A DNA stretch of 64,000 nucleotides from Streptomyces sp. NBC_01571 (GTDB taxonomy: Bacteria > Actinomycetota > Actinomycetes > Streptomycetales > Streptomycetaceae): positions 6,882,001 through 6,946,000 of the forward strand of contig NZ_JAPEPZ010000001.1 of NCBI RefSeq assembly GCF_026339875.1, in the 5' to 3' direction. Below the pieces are notes generated by a model that was not told the origin of the DNA, searched no databases, and worked only from the letters and a program-made list of their open reading frames with translations. Made by a program: the position numbers and the translations under genes. Positions 44,147-53,490 of this stretch are shown in pieces. Positions within the stretch are counted from its first letter, which is position 1. Every line of letters starts with the position of its first letter.

Positions 44147-44530
44147 GGGCGGCACCCGGCGGGGAAGCCGATGTCCTTCGGGCCCGGCGTCCTCGGGCCC
44201 GAATGTCCCGGCGCGTCCCGGTACGCCGGGGCCCTGGCCGGGCGGCGGACCGGCGGTCCCGCCTCGGGTAGGGGCCCCGGCCGTCGGTCTGTGGCCCGGC
44301 CGTGGAACCCGTGGAGCCGGCCGTGGGTCCGGGCTCGGCGGTCCCCGGCGGTCCGGGCTTGAAAGCGTGGAGCCGGCGGTCCTGCCGTGAGGCCGGGGGG
44401 CCTATGGTCCTGCCGTGGAGCCGGCGGTCCTGCCGTGAGGCCAGCCGGCAGACCGGCGGTCGAGCCGGAAGCGCGCCGAACGGTTGTCGACGCGACGATC
44501 CGGGCGGGGGTGCTTCCGGGTGGTCGGTCC
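44147..44530. repeat. Gene-free spacer with degenerate CGGTCCTGCCGTG repeats
   Basis: About 380 nt between convergent pfkA and the HTH gene. It has tandem near-copies of GGTCCTGCCGTG(G)AG plus CCGGC (44379–44455, three clear units) and earlier looser GCCGTGG units (about 44300–44330). No gene is supported. The repeats probably serve as transcription end for both sides. Confidence 0.6.
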
Positions 44531-45310
44531 TCAGTACGCGGCTCTCTGGACCGTCGACCAGAAGTGGTCGACGATCCGGTCGAGGAAGTCCTGGCCCGAG
44601 TCGTCGGCCCCGGCGGCGGCCGGCCCGGCCGCCCAGCTCAGCGTGGCGACCATCTGGCCCTGGTACTCCTGGTACAGCTCCTGGAGGACGTCCTCCAGGA
44701 GGCGCCGGTCCAGCGGGATCATCTTCCCCACCGGGCGGGAGTACGCCTGCCAGCGTGTCGTCACCGCGCTCCGCAGCAGCTCGGCGAGCCTGCCGTCGCG
44801 CCCGGTGACGGTGATGAAGTCCCGCAGGGACAGTTCGAGCACGTCGGCGAGGGCGGTGGACTGCCGCTCGCTGCCGCGCCACTCGCCTGTCTCCTCCATC
44901 CTCTGGTAGGCGGGAAGTTCGAGTCCGACGGTGCGGGCTATGTCCTCCTGCGCGAGTCCGCGCGCGACGCGGTGTTCGCGCAGGGTCCGCGGCGCGCCGA
45001 TGATCTCTCCCGGCGAGCACCACAACACCCCCGCGAGCGCGGTGAGTTCGGGTCCGCTCGGGGAGGTGGTCCCGCGCTCCCAGGCGGTGACGAGATCGGG
45101 CGTGACGTACGGCATCCCGTACGAGGCCCTCATTCCGTAGGCGACGTGCTCGGGCCTCATACCGAGTGCCGTCCTCAGTCTGCGGGCGGCCTGAGCGTTG
45201 AAGGGTGGTGTGGGCTGTTGGGCCTGCGGTCGCTGCACGCGCACAAAATATGGGGTCGGGGCAGCGCTGACTACATTCCGTTCAGCCACAATTACAGATT
45301 GTAGGAACAT
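44531..45310 (-). CDS. Helix-turn-helix (XRE-type) regulator with two HTH-like halves
   Basis: A 259-residue protein. The first HTH-like unit spans residues ~40–105 (ARRLRTALGMRPEHVAYGM ... VTAWERGTTSPSGPELTALA). A second lies at ~108–165 (LREHRVARGLAQEDIARTVGLELPAYQRMEETGEWRGS, quoted by its ends LREHRVARG and MEETGEW). The C-terminal ~90 residues are helical and not recognised. The double XRE arrangement is seen in streptomycete developmental regulators, but its targets are unknown. The start at ATG 45310 is uncertain, with later starts possible. Confidence 0.82.
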   Translation of the reverse strand: MFLQSVIVAERNVVSAAPTPYFVRVQRPQAQQPTPPFNAQAARRLRTALGMRPEHVAYGMRASYGMPYVTPDLVTAWERGTTSPSGPELTALAGVLWCSPGEIIGAPRTLREHRVARGLAQEDIARTVGLELPAYQRMEETGEWRGSERQSTALADVLELSLRDFITVTGRDGRLAELLRSAVTTRWQAYSRPVGKMIPLDRRLLEDVLQELYQEYQGQMVATLSWAAGPAAAGADDSGQDFLDRIVDHFWSTVQRAAY

Positions 45311-45370
45311 ACGGTTTCGTTTGGCATATCCCGCAGGGGCTTGACGCGGAACGTTCCCCGAGTGTCCCGC

Positions 45371-46222
45371 TCAGCCCTTGACCGCCCCGCCCAGCGCGAA
45401 CCCTCCTCCCAGCCGCCGCGCCACCAGCACGTAGAGCAGGATCACCGGCGTCGAGTAGATGACCGAGAACGCCGCCAGCTGCCCGTAGACCACCGTCCCC
45501 CGGTTCCCGAAGAAGTCGTTGATGCTCACCGACGCGGGCATCTGGTCCGGCGTCAGCAGCAGCATGAACGGGACGAAGAAGTTCCCCCACATCATCACGA
45601 ACGAGAAGACCGTCACCACCGCGACCCCGGGGCCCATCAGCGGCAGCACGATCCGCACCAGGGACTGCAGCGACGACGCGCCGTCCGTCCACGCCGCCTC
45701 CTCCAGCTCCCTCGGCACCCCGTCCATGAAGTTCTTCATCAGCCAGATGGCGAAGGGGAGTTGGGAGGCGGCGAAGAAGAAGATGGTGCCCTGCACGGTG
45801 TCGATGAGGTTCACCCGCACGAACAGCGCGTACACCGGAACCATGATCGCCGTGATCGGCAGGCAGGTCGCGAACAGGATGGTCAGCAGGAAGGGGCGGT
45901 TGAGACGCGAGCGGAACCGGGAGAGCGGATACGCCGCCAGAGCCGCGCACACCACCGTCAGCGCGGTCCCCCCGCCGCACAGGACCAGGCTGTTCAGCAG
46001 CGGTGTGAAGGTGATGTCCGGCTTCAGCACCGCGTCGAAGTTGTCCAGCGTGAGGCCGTCCGGTACCCGCACCCGCAGATCGGCGTGCGCGTCCAGCGAC
46101 GACAGCACCACCCAGGCCAGCGGCAGCACGAACGCCGCGGCCACGAAGAGGAGTCCCGCGTCCGCCGCCAGACGCCTTCCCACCCGGCGGGACCTGAGCG
46201 TGGCCCCCGTCAGCAGAGCCAT
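45371..46222 (-). CDS. Carbohydrate ABC transporter permease (MalG type)
   Basis: A 283-residue membrane protein with six helices and the EAA loop ELEEAAWTDGASSLQSLVRIVLPL region (EAA---G signature), which docks the shared ATPase. It is the last gene of the importer operon. Its ATG is one nucleotide after the upstream stop. No ATPase is present; streptomycete sugar importers commonly share the MsiK ATPase encoded elsewhere. Confidence 0.93.
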   Translation of the reverse strand: MALLTGATLRSRRVGRRLAADAGLLFVAAAFVLPLAWVVLSSLDAHADLRVRVPDGLTLDNFDAVLKPDITFTPLLNSLVLCGGGTALTVVCAALAAYPLSRFRSRLNRPFLLTILFATCLPITAIMVPVYALFVRVNLIDTVQGTIFFFAASQLPFAIWLMKNFMDGVPRELEEAAWTDGASSLQSLVRIVLPLMGPGVAVVTVFSFVMMWGNFFVPFMLLLTPDQMPASVSINDFFGNRGTVVYGQLAAFSVIYSTPVILLYVLVARRLGGGFALGGAVKG

Positions 46223-46223
46223 C

Positions 46224-47153
46224 TCAGACCTCCGTCCGCAGGAGCCGCATGTAGACCACGGAGAACAGCGCCCCGACCACCAGCAGCAACAACGCGACCG
46301 CCGTCCCGTATCCGATCATGCTCTTCTGGAACGCCTGCTCGTACATGAACAGGGGAAGCGTCTGGCTCCTGTTGCCCGGGCCGCCCCGCGTCATCACCCA
46401 GATCAGCCCGAACACCGAGAGCGTCTGCAGGGTGTTGAGCATCAGGTTCGTGGCGATCGACCGGCGGATCATCGGGAGCGTGATGTGCCACATCCGGCGC
46501 CAGCCGCCCGCCCCGTCCACCTCCGCCGCCTCGGTGATCTCCTTCGGGATCTCGTTCAGCGCCGCCGAGTAGACCAGCATCGAGAAGGCCGTGCCCCGCC
46601 ACACGTTGGCGAACGACACCGCCAGGATCGGGAGGGTGAACAGCCAGTTCTGGGTGGGGAGATGGAGCCAGTCCAGGATCGCGTTCAGAGTGCCCTCCCG
46701 CCGGAAGAACGCGTACAGCAGGAAGCCCGCCACCACCTCCGGCAGCACCCACGCCGTGATCACGATCCCGCCGACCAGCGTCCGCACCGGCTTGGACGCC
46801 CGCTGCATCAGCGCGGCCAGCGCCAGCCCGAGCGTGTTCTGGCCGACGAGCGACGACAGCACCGTGAACACCAGCGTCAGCCACACCGCGTTCAGGAACG
46901 CCTCGTCCTTGAACGCCGCCCGGAAGTTGTCGAAACCGACGAAGGAGGAGTGCGCCTGTCCCGTCAACTGGAGGTCGGTGAAGGCGATGTACGCGCAGTA
47001 GGCGATCGGCCCCGCGAGGAAGAGGAGCAGCAGGATCACGGCCGGCGTGAGGGGCAGCGCACGGGCCAGGATCCGGGGGCGGCCCGGCCGGCGCGGCGAC
47101 ACGTTCTTCGCGGCGACCGGGGCGGCGGGCGCCGCCCTCGTGCCCACACTCAC
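46224..47153 (-). CDS. Carbohydrate ABC transporter permease (MalF type)
   Basis: A 309-residue membrane protein with six helices. The EAA loop reads EITEAAEVDGAGGWRRMWHI. The N-terminal basic segment RRPGRPRILARALPLTPAVILLL leads into TM1 (quoted in part). Its GTG overlaps the solute-binding protein stop (GTGA, 47150–47153). It forms a heterodimer with the next permease. Confidence 0.93.
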   Translation of the reverse strand: MSVGTRAAPAAPVAAKNVSPRRPGRPRILARALPLTPAVILLLLFLAGPIAYCAYIAFTDLQLTGQAHSSFVGFDNFRAAFKDEAFLNAVWLTLVFTVLSSLVGQNTLGLALAALMQRASKPVRTLVGGIVITAWVLPEVVAGFLLYAFFRREGTLNAILDWLHLPTQNWLFTLPILAVSFANVWRGTAFSMLVYSAALNEIPKEITEAAEVDGAGGWRRMWHITLPMIRRSIATNLMLNTLQTLSVFGLIWVMTRGGPGNRSQTLPLFMYEQAFQKSMIGYGTAVALLLLVVGALFSVVYMRLLRTEV

Positions 47154-48514
47154 TTGCGCACCACCTGGCCGTCGGTGGCCGTCTTCAGCTCCTCGTCGTA
47201 GCCGCTCGCCGCCTTGTCCACCGAGCTGTCCCCGGTCGTCACGCCCTCCATGGCCTCCTGGACGGCCGTCGAGACCTTGGGGTAGGCGGGGTACGCGGGG
47301 CGGTAGTGCGTGCTCGCGACCAGGTCCGTGAAGAACTTGATGCCGGGCTGTGCCTGTACGTACGCCGGGTCGGACGCCACGTCCTTGCGCACCGCGATAC
47401 CGGAGTTGGCGATGTACCACTTCTGCGCGTTCGCCTTCGTCTGCATCGTCTCGACGAACTTGAAGGCGAGGTCGGGGTTGCCGGCCTTGGACGGGATCGC
47501 CCAGGTCCAGCCGCCGGACATGCTCACCTTGCCGGGTGCCTGGCCGTGCTGGGTCGGCATGTACGCGAGGCCGAGCTTCTGGGACCACTCGGGCCACTCG
47601 TGCCCCGCGCCCTTCTGCCAGTCCTGCGGGAGCCAGCTGCCGTCCAGGTCGATGCCCAGCTTGCCCTTGGGCAGCAGCTCACCGCGGACGGTGGTGCCGA
47701 AGTTCGGGTCCAGGGCGTCCGAGACGTCGGGGCCCAGCTTCTCCTTGTAGACCGTCTCCACGAAGGTGAGCGCGTCCTTGAAGGCCTGGCTGCCCGCGAC
47801 CCACTTCTTGGCGGCCGTGTCGTACAGGGGGTCGGTCTTCCCGTCGCCGGTGCCGTAGAGCAGCATCTCGAAGCCCTGCATGGTGGCGGCCTCACCGGCC
47901 GGCTTGCCCGTGTAGACGTTGAGCGGGGTGACGCCCGGGACCTTCTGTTTGATCGTGCGGGCGGCGCTCAGCACGTCGTCCCAGTTCTTCGGCTGCCAGT
48001 CGGCCGGCAGCCCCGCCTTCTGGAAGACGCCCTTGTCGAACCAGAGTCCGCGGGTGTCCGTGCCGTCCGGAACGCCGTACGTCTTCCCGTCCTGTGCCTT
48101 GGCCGCGGACTTCGCCGTGTCGATGAACTGGTTCCAGTCGGGCCACTTGTCGAGATAGGTGTCCAGAGGCTTCAAGTACCCGCTGGTGATGTCGGAGTTG
48201 ATGAGGAAGGTGTCCTCGTAGACCAGGTCGGGGGCCGTCTTGGGCGATCTCAGCATCTGCTGGAGCTTGGTGTAGTACTCGGAGTCCGGTGCCTTGATCG
48301 GGACGAGTTCCACCTTCTTGCCGGGGTTCGCCTTCTCGAACTCCTTCTTCATCTGGCCCAGATAGGTGTCCATGACGCGGATCGAGTTGTCCGTGGACTG
48401 CTTGAAGGAGATCTTCACGGTGTCCGGACTGCTGCCGGAGCCCGATCCGCAGGCGCTGAGCGCGGTCGCGGTGAGCAGAGTCGCGAGGAGAAGCGGGGTG
48501 GCGGTAGGGCGCAC
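47150..48514 (-). CDS. Sugar ABC transporter solute-binding lipoprotein
   Basis: A 454-residue lipoprotein of the MalE/UgpB cluster. The signal peptide ends in the lipobox LSAC (Cys about residue 22), followed by a Gly/Ser linker. The mature part has the expected DLVYEDTFLINSDI and GVPDGTDTRGLWFDKGVFQKAGLP landmarks. The GTG at 48514 is preferred over 48520 because AGGAGG then has an 8-nt spacing instead of 2. The likely ligand is a sugar or oligosaccharide; it cannot be specified. It is first in its operon. Confidence 0.94.
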   Translation of the reverse strand: MRPTATPLLLATLLTATALSACGSGSGSSPDTVKISFKQSTDNSIRVMDTYLGQMKKEFEKANPGKKVELVPIKAPDSEYYTKLQQMLRSPKTAPDLVYEDTFLINSDITSGYLKPLDTYLDKWPDWNQFIDTAKSAAKAQDGKTYGVPDGTDTRGLWFDKGVFQKAGLPADWQPKNWDDVLSAARTIKQKVPGVTPLNVYTGKPAGEAATMQGFEMLLYGTGDGKTDPLYDTAAKKWVAGSQAFKDALTFVETVYKEKLGPDVSDALDPNFGTTVRGELLPKGKLGIDLDGSWLPQDWQKGAGHEWPEWSQKLGLAYMPTQHGQAPGKVSMSGGWTWAIPSKAGNPDLAFKFVETMQTKANAQKWYIANSGIAVRKDVASDPAYVQAQPGIKFFTDLVASTHYRPAYPAYPKVSTAVQEAMEGVTTGDSSVDKAASGYDEELKTATDGQVVRK

Positions 48515-48568
48515 GGGCACGACCTCCTACTGGCCGACATCGTCGGTGGCCGGGTTGTCTGCCCGGTG

Positions 48569-48598
48569 AACCTAAGAGCGTGGACTAGTCCAGGTCAA
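48569..48598 (-). promoter_or_regulatory. Sugar importer promoter with internal TGGACTAGTCCA operator
   Basis: Read on the minus strand, TTGACC (48593–48598) and TAGGTT (48569–48574) are separated by 18 nt. A 12-bp perfect palindrome TGGACTAGTCCA (48581–48592) fills the spacer next to the -35. It resembles the sites of GntR/HutC-family DasR (consensus around TGGTCTAGACCA) and other streptomycete sugar regulators. Occupancy would block RNA polymerase. Confidence 0.75.
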
Positions 48599-48664
48599 TG
48601 ACCTTGCACCGCCTTGCGACCGAACACCGCCCGGAGAAGTCCCTGTTGGGGACCCCATCCGGAA

Positions 48665-49348
48665 CTAACCCTTCACCCAGCGGTACTGCAGCTCGGGCCG
48701 TCCGACCTGCCCGTACTGCGGAGCGCGAGCCGCGCGCCCCGCGTCCACCAGGTGCTCCAGATACCGCCGGGCCGTGATCCGAGAGATGCCCACCACCTCG
48801 GCGACCCCGGCCGCCGTGAGGCCGTCCGCGCAGTCCCGCAGGGCGCGGGTGACGCGCTCCAGGGTCGGGGCGCTCAGCCCCTTGGGCAGCGCCGCGGGGC
48901 CCGGGGCGCGCAGGGTGGCCAGGGCGCGGTCCACCTCGTCCTGGCCGCTCGCCTCGCCCGCCGCCGCGCGGAACTCGGCGTACCGGACGAGGCGGTCGCG
49001 CAGAGTGGCGAAGGTGAAGGGCTTCAGGACGTACTGGACGACCCCGAGCGAGACGCCTTCCCTGACGACCGTGAGGTCCCGCGCGGAGGTCACCGCGATC
49101 ACGTCCGCGTGGTGGCCGGCGGCGCGCAGCGAGCGGGCGAGCTGCAGACCGTGCACGTCGGGCAGGTGCAGATCGAGGAGCAGCAGGTCCACCGGGGTGC
49201 GGTCCAGGGCGCGGCGCGCCTGGGCGCCGGTGTGGGCCTTGCCCACGGCCGTGAAGCCGGGGACCCGCCCGACGTACATGACGTGCGCGTCGGCGGCCAC
49301 CGGGTCGTCCTCGACGACGAGGACACGGATGGGCTGGGGGTCGGTCAT
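48665..49348 (-). CDS. CitB/DpiA-type response regulator
   Basis: A 227-residue regulator. The receiver has E13-D14-D15, phosphoacceptor D59 (LLLLDLHLPDVHG) and K108 (QYVLKPF). The C-terminal HTH (AAGVAEVVGISRITARRYLEHLVDAG) is typical of citrate/C4-dicarboxylate regulators. The kinase gene overlaps it by ATGA (49345–49348). The divergent DctA-type gene beyond the kinase is the natural target, inferred from context. Confidence 0.93.
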   Translation of the reverse strand: MTDPQPIRVLVVEDDPVAADAHVMYVGRVPGFTAVGKAHTGAQARRALDRTPVDLLLLDLHLPDVHGLQLARSLRAAGHHADVIAVTSARDLTVVREGVSLGVVQYVLKPFTFATLRDRLVRYAEFRAAAGEASGQDEVDRALATLRAPGPAALPKGLSAPTLERVTRALRDCADGLTAAGVAEVVGISRITARRYLEHLVDAGRAARAPQYGQVGRPELQYRWVKG

Positions 49349-51042
49349 ACGTCGCCTCCGGGCAGGGCGTGCTGGACGGGGTCGGGGACGATGTCCGCCG
49401 GGGCGGCGGCCCCGGACCCGGCCGCCCCGTCACCGGCGGCCGCGGCCGTCGTGGGCAACGGCAGCCGCACCTCGAACTCGGCCCCGCCCCCCGCCGCTTC
49501 GGCCACCGTCAGGGTGCCGTCGTGACGGTTCACCGCCTGGCGTACGAGGGCCAGGCCCAGCCCGCGGCCGGCGGGCCCCGCCGGTTTCGTCGACCAGCCG
49601 CGCCGGAAGACCGCCTCCGCGTGGGCCGGATCCACCCCGGCACCCGTGTCGGCGACCCGCAGCACCAGGCCGGAACCGTCCGTGAAGGCCGTGACGGTCA
49701 CCCGCGCCCGTACCGTGCCCTGTGCCGCGTCCATCGCGTTGTCGATCAGGTTGCCGAGGACCGTCACCAGGTCCCGGGCCGGCAGGCCGGCGGGCAGCAG
49801 ACCGTCGTCGATGCCGCTCTGCTCCGAGATCACCAGCTCCACGCCCCGCTCGTTGGCCTGGGCCGCCTTGCCCAGCAGCAGGGCGGCGAGGACCGGTTCG
49901 CTGACCGCCGAGATCACCTCGTCGGTGAGCGTCTGGGCCAGCTCCAGTTCGGCCGTGGCGAAGTCGACGGCCTCCTCGGCGCGGCCCAGCTCGATCAGCG
50001 AGACCACGGTGTGGAGACGGTTCGCGGCCTCGTGGGCCTGCGAACGCAGGGCCTGGGTGAAGCCGCGCTCGGAGTCGAGTTCGCCCGTCAGCGCCTGGAG
50101 CTCGGTGACATCGCGCAGGGTGACGACCGTGCCGCGGCGCTCACCGCCGGTGACCGGGGAGGTGTTGACGACCAGCACCCGGGACGCCGTGAGGTGCACC
50201 TCGTCCACCCGGGGCTCCGCCGACAGCAGCGCGCCGGTCAGGGGTGCGGGCAGGCCGAGTTCGGCCACGGAACGGCCGACCGCCTCGTCGCCCACGCCCA
50301 GCAGCTCGCGCCCGCCGTCGTTCATCAGCGCCACCCGGAACTGCCCGTCCAGCATCAGCAGCCCCTCGCGCACGGCGTGCAGCGCGGCCTGGTGGTAGTC
50401 GTGCATGCGGCTCAGCTCGGCCGCGTTCAGGCCGTGCGTGGAACGGCGCAGTCGGGCGTTGATGACGTAGGTGCCGATGCCGCCGAGGACGAGGGCGCCG
50501 CCGGCGACGCCGATCAGGGCGGTCACCTGGTCCTGGACGCGTTTGGTGATCGCCTCCACCTTGATGCCGGCGCTGACCAGGCCGACGATGCGGCCGTCGT
50601 CCAGGACCGGGGTGACGGCGCGCACGGACGGGCCGAGGGTGCCCGTGTAGGTCTCGGTGAACGACTTGCCGCGCAGGGCGGGGCCGATGTGCCCGAGGAA
50701 GTGCTGCCCTATCAGCGTCTCGTCGGGGTGGGTCCAGCGGATGCCCCGCGGGTTCATGATCGTCACGAAGTCCACGCCGGTGTCCCGCTGCACCTGGAGG
50801 GCGTACGGCTGCAGGGGCTTCGTCGGGTCCGTGGAGCGGATCGCGTCGCGGACGGAGGGGGCGTCGGCGACCGAGCGGGCCACGGCCATCGCCTGGCGGC
50901 CCGCAGCCTCCTCGGCCTGGCTGCGGTCACTGACGTACGTGAACAGCGCGTATCCCGCGACGAGCACCGCGATGAGCACGGCCTGCATGGCGAAGAGCTG
51001 GCCGGCCAGGCTGCGGGGTCTCGGGACGCGGGGGAGGCGCAT
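49345..51042 (-). CDS. CitA/DcuS-type sensor histidine kinase
   Basis: A 565-residue kinase. TM1 (LFAMQAVLIAVLVAGYALFTYV) and TM2 (~residues 175–197) enclose a PAS-like extracytoplasmic domain that in this family binds citrate or C4-dicarboxylates. A cytoplasmic PAS (~210–320) precedes the dimerisation helix with QAHEAANRLHTVVSLIELG, and the ATPase domain has NLIDNAMDAA and DTGAGVDP. It is coupled to the response regulator. Confidence 0.93.
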   Translation of the reverse strand: MRLPRVPRPRSLAGQLFAMQAVLIAVLVAGYALFTYVSDRSQAEEAAGRQAMAVARSVADAPSVRDAIRSTDPTKPLQPYALQVQRDTGVDFVTIMNPRGIRWTHPDETLIGQHFLGHIGPALRGKSFTETYTGTLGPSVRAVTPVLDDGRIVGLVSAGIKVEAITKRVQDQVTALIGVAGGALVLGGIGTYVINARLRRSTHGLNAAELSRMHDYHQAALHAVREGLLMLDGQFRVALMNDGGRELLGVGDEAVGRSVAELGLPAPLTGALLSAEPRVDEVHLTASRVLVVNTSPVTGGERRGTVVTLRDVTELQALTGELDSERGFTQALRSQAHEAANRLHTVVSLIELGRAEEAVDFATAELELAQTLTDEVISAVSEPVLAALLLGKAAQANERGVELVISEQSGIDDGLLPAGLPARDLVTVLGNLIDNAMDAAQGTVRARVTVTAFTDGSGLVLRVADTGAGVDPAHAEAVFRRGWSTKPAGPAGRGLGLALVRQAVNRHDGTLTVAEAAGGGAEFEVRLPLPTTAAAAGDGAAGSGAAAPADIVPDPVQHALPGGDV

Positions 51043-51231
51043 GGCGCCAGTCTGCCTCGCCCTGTAAGCGTGAACTAAATGAACGGAAGGGTGACCGCCC
51101 TCACACGCCAGGAGATAGTCACCGCATCCCCGGGCGCACGCCCCCCGGTTCTCCCGGCAGGCGTGTCTCCCGAATCCCGGACGTGAGCCGCACGCCGGAT
51201 GATGCCGACGACGTCGTCAAGGAGGGCAGCC

Positions 51232-52614
51232 GTGACCACCCCAACGGCACCTGCCGCACCCGCCGCCAAGCGGGACCGCACCCACTATCTCTACATCGCG
51301 GTGATCATCGCGGTCGCCCTCGGTATCGGTGTCGGGTTCGCCGCGCCGGACTTCGCCAAGGAGCTCAAGCCGATCGGTACGGGCTTCGTCGCCCTGATCA
51401 AGATGATGATCTCGCCGATCATCTTCTGCACGATCGTGCTCGGGGTCGGCTCGGTGCGGAAGGCGGCCAAGGTCGGCAAGGTCGGCGGTCTCGCGCTCGG
51501 CTACTTCATCTGCATGTCGTTCGTGGCCCTGGCCATCGGCCTGGTGGTCGGCAACATCATCCACCCGGGCAGCGGAATGCACCTGACCGAGGCCGTGAAG
51601 GGCGTCGGGCACACGCAGGCCGAGGCCGCCGCCGAGGGGCCGGTCGACTTCATCCTCGGGATCATCCCGACCACCTTCGTCTCGGCCTTCACCGAGGGCC
51701 AGGTCCTCCAGACCCTGCTGATCGCGCTGCTCACGGGCTTCGCGCTGCAGGCCATGGGTCGGGCCGGCCAGCCCGTGCTGCGCGGCGTCGAGCACATCCA
51801 GAAACTGGTCTTCCGCGTCCTCGGCATGATCATGTGGGCCGCGCCCGTCGGGGCCTTCGGCGCCATGGCGGCCGTCGTCGGCGAGACCGGCATGGACGCG
51901 CTGAAGGCGCTGGGCACGATCATGCTCGGCTTCTACATCACCTGCGCCCTGTTCGTCGTGATCGTGCTCGGCACGCTGACCAAGCTGGTGGCGAAGATCA
52001 ACGTCTTCCAGCTGCTCAAGTACCTGGGCCGGGAGTTCCTGCTGATCGTCTCCACCTCGTCCTCCGAGTCCGCGCTGCCGCGGCTGATCGCGAAGATGGA
52101 GCATCTGGGCGTCAGCCGTCCGGTCGTCGGCATCACCGTGCCGACCGGCTACTCCTTCAACCTCGACGGCACGATGATCTACCTGACCATGGCCTCGCTG
52201 TTCATCGCCGACGCGATGGACCAGCCGATGAGCATCGGTCAGCAGATCGGGCTGCTGCTCTTCATGATGGTCGCCTCGAAGGGCGCGGCGGGTGTCTCCG
52301 GCTCCGGCATCGCCGTACTGGCCAGCGGTCTGCAGTCGCACAAGCCGGCGCTGGTGGACGGCGTCGGTCTGATCATCGGCATCGACCGCTTCATGAGCGA
52401 GGCGCGCGCCGTCACCAACTTCGCCGGCAACGCGGTGGCCACCCTGCTCATCGGCACCTGGACCGGCGAGGTCGACAAGGAGCGGGTGAACCGGGTACTC
52501 GCCGGTGAGCTGCCGTTCGACGAGCGGACGCTGCTGGACGACGCCGGAGAGGACGCGGACGTCTCCGCCGAACTGCCCGAGCAGGGCGGCGACAAGGAGC
52601 TGGCCAAGGCCTGA
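51232..52614 (+). CDS. dctA: C4-dicarboxylate:cation symporter, DctA family
   Basis: A 460-residue DAACS-family transporter with the Ser-rich hairpin LIVSTSSSESALPRLIAKM and the motif TGYSFNLDGTMIYL, then GVSGSGIAVLASGL and the substrate-binding region IDRFMSEARAVTNFAGNAVA. It imports succinate, fumarate or malate with cations. The GTG at 51232 has GGAGGG at ideal spacing; an upstream ATG at 51199 is less likely. It is divergent from the CitA-type kinase, a classic regulator–transporter pairing. Confidence 0.92.
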   Translation: MTTPTAPAAPAAKRDRTHYLYIAVIIAVALGIGVGFAAPDFAKELKPIGTGFVALIKMMISPIIFCTIVLGVGSVRKAAKVGKVGGLALGYFICMSFVALAIGLVVGNIIHPGSGMHLTEAVKGVGHTQAEAAAEGPVDFILGIIPTTFVSAFTEGQVLQTLLIALLTGFALQAMGRAGQPVLRGVEHIQKLVFRVLGMIMWAAPVGAFGAMAAVVGETGMDALKALGTIMLGFYITCALFVVIVLGTLTKLVAKINVFQLLKYLGREFLLIVSTSSSESALPRLIAKMEHLGVSRPVVGITVPTGYSFNLDGTMIYLTMASLFIADAMDQPMSIGQQIGLLLFMMVASKGAAGVSGSGIAVLASGLQSHKPALVDGVGLIIGIDRFMSEARAVTNFAGNAVATLLIGTWTGEVDKERVNRVLAGELPFDERTLLDDAGEDADVSAELPEQGGDKELAKA

Positions 52615-52725
52615 CACCACCCCCGCTTCACCACGCGCCGGCGCCCGCTTCCCCCGGACGGGGCGCCCCCCGACGGGACGCTCCTCCTGACAGGGCGTCC
52701 CTGAACGGGGCCGTCGCCCTCCGGC

Positions 52726-52770
52726 CGCCGAGCGGCCGGGTCCACCCCCCGTGGACCCGGCCGCTCGGCG
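52726..52770. terminator. Bidirectional terminator with 20-bp perfect stem
   Basis: The arms 52726–52745 and 52751–52770 are exact complements over 20 bp with loop CCCCC. It separates convergent dctA and tetR. Confidence 0.88.
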
Positions 52771-52807
52771 CGTCAGCGAGGCAGCCCGCCGGCTGCCTCG
52801 TCCTCGT

Positions 52808-53431
52808 TCACTCTCCCTCGCTCAGCTTCGCCACCAGAGCGGCGGCGCGGGAGGCGGATACGCCCGCCGTGGTCAGCATGGTGACCGCGGCGGACGGGCC
52901 CGCCTCCTCCGCCGCGAGCAGGCCGTCGTTCACCGCCTCCATCAGCGCGAACAGCATCTGCTCGTGCACGTACGCCAGGGCCGGGGCCGGCAGCGGGGAC
53001 TCGAACACGCCCTGTTCCAGGCCGCGTCGGAGCACCTCCGCGCAGGCCTCGCGCACCGGGGTGAGCCGCTCGCGGATGCCCTGCACCGTGACGCTGCGCT
53101 GGGCCAGCGCGACCAGCAGCCGGTAGCGGTCGGCGATCTCCCAGACCGCGAGCGTCGAGCGGATCAGCGATTCCGCCGGGTCCTCGACGCCCTCCCGGCC
53201 CGCCGCGTGCGCGGCGGCCACCGCCTCCACGGCGCCGTCGGTCAGGGTGCCGACCAGCACCTCGCGGCTCGGGAAGTGTCCGTAGACGGTGCGCCGTACG
53301 ACGCCCGCGGCCCGTGCGATCTGGTCCATGGAGGCGTCGGGGTCGCGCAGCAGCTCGGCGAGCGCGACGTCGAGGATGCGGCGGCGGTTCGCGTCCGCGC
53401 GGCTGGCACTACCCGTGGTCATGGCTGTCAT
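52808..53431 (-). CDS. TetR-family regulator of the divergent efflux pump
   Basis: A 207-residue regulator. The N-terminal HTH (MDQIARAAGVVRRTVYGHFPSREVLV) is followed by a helical ligand domain. The start is ATG 53431 (or 53422). It is divergent from a 14-helix drug efflux gene with three dyads between, the standard arrangement for a drug-responsive repressor of its own pump. Confidence 0.92.
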   Translation of the reverse strand: MTAMTTGSASRADANRRRILDVALAELLRDPDASMDQIARAAGVVRRTVYGHFPSREVLVGTLTDGAVEAVAAAHAAGREGVEDPAESLIRSTLAVWEIADRYRLLVALAQRSVTVQGIRERLTPVREACAEVLRRGLEQGVFESPLPAPALAYVHEQMLFALMEAVNDGLLAAEEAGPSAAVTMLTTAGVSASRAAALVAKLSEGE

Positions 53432-53490
53432 TCTGCACGCCCCGCGCGGTGCTCGGCCGCTCCTGCGCAGCGGGCTCCGTCCGATCGATT

